DNA of 50,505 nt from Arthrobacter gallicola. Its GTDB lineage: Bacteria > Actinomycetota > Actinomycetes > Actinomycetales > Micrococcaceae. The position numbers and the translations under genes were made by a program. This document shows, piece after piece, positions 49,475 through 50,505 of the stretch. The notes beneath the pieces are model-generated. The model saw nothing but the letters and a program-made list of their open reading frames with translations. It did not search any database and had not been told where the DNA came from. The stretch is from the NCBI RefSeq assembly GCF_014836775.1, contig NZ_JACSQD010000002.1, positions 6,159-56,663 on the forward strand, written 5' to 3'. How positions within the stretch are numbered: position 1 is the stretch's first letter; every line of letters starts with the position of its first letter.

Positions 49475-50451
49475 GTACTCTTACCGACCGCTATGTCTTC
49501 GCAGCCCTGAGGTCGATCCCCGAAGCACAGCGTGGCGATATCGAACGCGAACTGCGCGGCTCCATTACCGACGACGTCGAGGCCCGGGTGGAGGGCGGAC
49601 AGCCTCCGGCCGAGGCTGAGGCCGAGGTGCTCACCGAGCTCGGTGATCCGGCCCGGCTCGCCGCGCGCTACACCGGCAGGCCCCTTTACCTCATTGGCCC
49701 GGACCTGTTCCTGGACTGGTGGCGGCTGCTGAAAACGCTGCTGCTGATCGTGGTCCCGCTCGCTTTTGTGGGCAGCATCTTGGTCCGGATGGCGATAGAC
49801 CCCGGGGAACCGGCCGGTGCCTTCGGTGCCGCGATCGGCACCGCCGTCAGCGCCCTGGTGCACCTGGGCTTCTGGGTGACCCTGACGTTCGGGATCATCC
49901 AGTACAACGGAACCCGGCGGAAGGACCTCGGGCTGGGAGCCTGGACCCCCGCCATGCTTCCTGCCCTGCCGCGGAAGGCGCAGGTCTCCCTGGGCGACAC
50001 CATCGCCACGGTGGTCCTCATAGCCTTCTTCATCGGACTGCTGCTCTGGCAGCGGATCGGATCGCTGATGTACCTGGACGGCGATCCGGTGCTGGTGCTG
50101 CAGGAGGCTCTCTGGAGTTTCTGGCTCCCCTACGTCATTGCACTGCTGGTCATCGAAGCCGGGTTCGCCGTCGTGCTGTACCTGGCCGGCCGCTGGACCT
50201 ACCTGTTCGCGGCAGTGAACACGGTGCTGGCGCTGCTGTTTATGGTCCCGGTGCTCTGGCTGCTGGCCACGGACCAGGTGTTTGACTGGGCATTCCTGGC
50301 CAATGTGGACTGGGGTGCCGATGCCTCCGGCTGGATCGCGGGAATCACGGCCGCCGCGGTTCTGGTTATCGGGCTCTGGGATATCGGTGACGGATTCCTG
50401 AAGGCCTGGAAGGCCAGCCGGCCGGTTCCGGCGCAGCAGGCGCTGAGGTAG
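49471..50451 (+). CDS. HAAS/DUF1700-like multi-pass membrane protein
   Basis: This 326-aa protein has an N-terminal cytoplasmic helical domain (1-75) with RYVFAALRSIPEAQRGDIERELRGSITDDVEARVEGG, the HAAS signature, and then six or seven membrane spans. PadR-HAAS pairs are common in Gram-positive bacteria, but the function of the membrane part is unknown. Its start overlaps the PadR stop, so the pair is translationally coupled. It is the last gene before the contig end. Confidence 0.85.
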   Translation: MSTLTDRYVFAALRSIPEAQRGDIERELRGSITDDVEARVEGGQPPAEAEAEVLTELGDPARLAARYTGRPLYLIGPDLFLDWWRLLKTLLLIVVPLAFVGSILVRMAIDPGEPAGAFGAAIGTAVSALVHLGFWVTLTFGIIQYNGTRRKDLGLGAWTPAMLPALPRKAQVSLGDTIATVVLIAFFIGLLLWQRIGSLMYLDGDPVLVLQEALWSFWLPYVIALLVIEAGFAVVLYLAGRWTYLFAAVNTVLALLFMVPVLWLLATDQVFDWAFLANVDWGADASGWIAGITAAAVLVIGLWDIGDGFLKAWKASRPVPAQQALR

Positions 50452-50485
50452 GCACAGTTCTGAACCAGGCAAGGCAGACGACGGC

Positions 50486-50505
50486 GGGGGGGGGGGGGGG
50501 GGGGG
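50486..50505. other. Run of 20 G at the right edge (probable artefact)
   Basis: The window ends in 20 consecutive G after ordinary mixed sequence. Poly-G ends of this kind come from two-colour sequencing, where no signal is read as G, so this is most likely not genomic. Confidence 0.8.

Overview
The window looks like one contig from a draft genome of a high-GC actinobacterium, most likely Arthrobacter or a near relative in the Micrococcaceae. Supporting signs are the GC-rich codon use, the DtxR/IdeR-type iron box, the fused rhamnulose-1-phosphate aldolase/dehydrogenase with an RhaI-type isomerase, the many 4-bp start/stop overlaps, and several genes whose start codon follows a -10 hexamer directly (leaderless). 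Genus is inferred. The left edge cuts through a ~95-bp repeat and the right edge is a run of 20 G, so both ends look like assembly or sequencing edges.

Layout. 1-300: two copies of a short inverted-repeat element. 308-2098 (-): pirin, a GNAT acetyltransferase and an AhpD-like protein. 2253-2789: DHFR-like reductase. 2924-5337: an RsbQ-like alpha/beta hydrolase translationally coupled to a PAS histidine kinase. 5502-7665: GtrA-like membrane protein, SDR, AAA ATPase. 7812-16514: a complete L-rhamnose locus, with an MFS transporter and mutarotase (-) divergent from isomerase, aldolase/dehydrogenase, kinase, LacI regulator and a P-loop kinase (+); two LacI-type operators lie in the divergent promoter. 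16544-18678: a MocR regulator divergent from a YczE-type membrane protein, with a 9-bp inverted-repeat operator. 18703-22093: a stand-alone TetR C-terminal domain, a GNAT, and a TetR/DHA2 efflux pair with a palindromic operator.

22262-25400: GH13 alpha-glucosidase, aldo/keto reductase, DoxX-like protein, then an 84-nt hairpin. 25534-26880 (-): a methionine-synthase-II family enzyme behind an S-box (SAM-I) riboswitch. 27162-27320: a 52-aa secreted peptide gene with a strong ribosome binding site. 27408-30476: a double DUF427 protein, a small membrane protein, and an LPXTG thioester-domain surface protein whose membrane anchor is out of frame. 30631-34661: LuxR-type two-component system divergent from a MacB-like ABC exporter. 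34658-37301: GNAT, a small winged-helix protein, and MarR with an alpha/beta hydrolase.

37302-38619 has no credible gene but holds a ~52-bp tandem array ending in a hairpin. 38523-44932: a DtxR-box-controlled ferric-siderophore uptake operon (binding lipoprotein, two permeases, ATPase, siderophore reductase, enterochelin-esterase-like hydrolase) with no biosynthetic genes beside it, suggesting use of borrowed catecholate siderophores. 44955-50451: small acidic protein, autoregulated-looking MarR, small helical protein, CynX/NimT-type MFS, NUDIX hydrolase, GyrI-like protein, and a PadR/HAAS-type membrane pair.

The most striking items are the 52-bp array, the RsbQ-like/histidine-kinase pair, the frameshifted surface adhesin, the 84-nt hairpin, the unannotated secreted peptide with its leader, and the HTH-less TetR protein.
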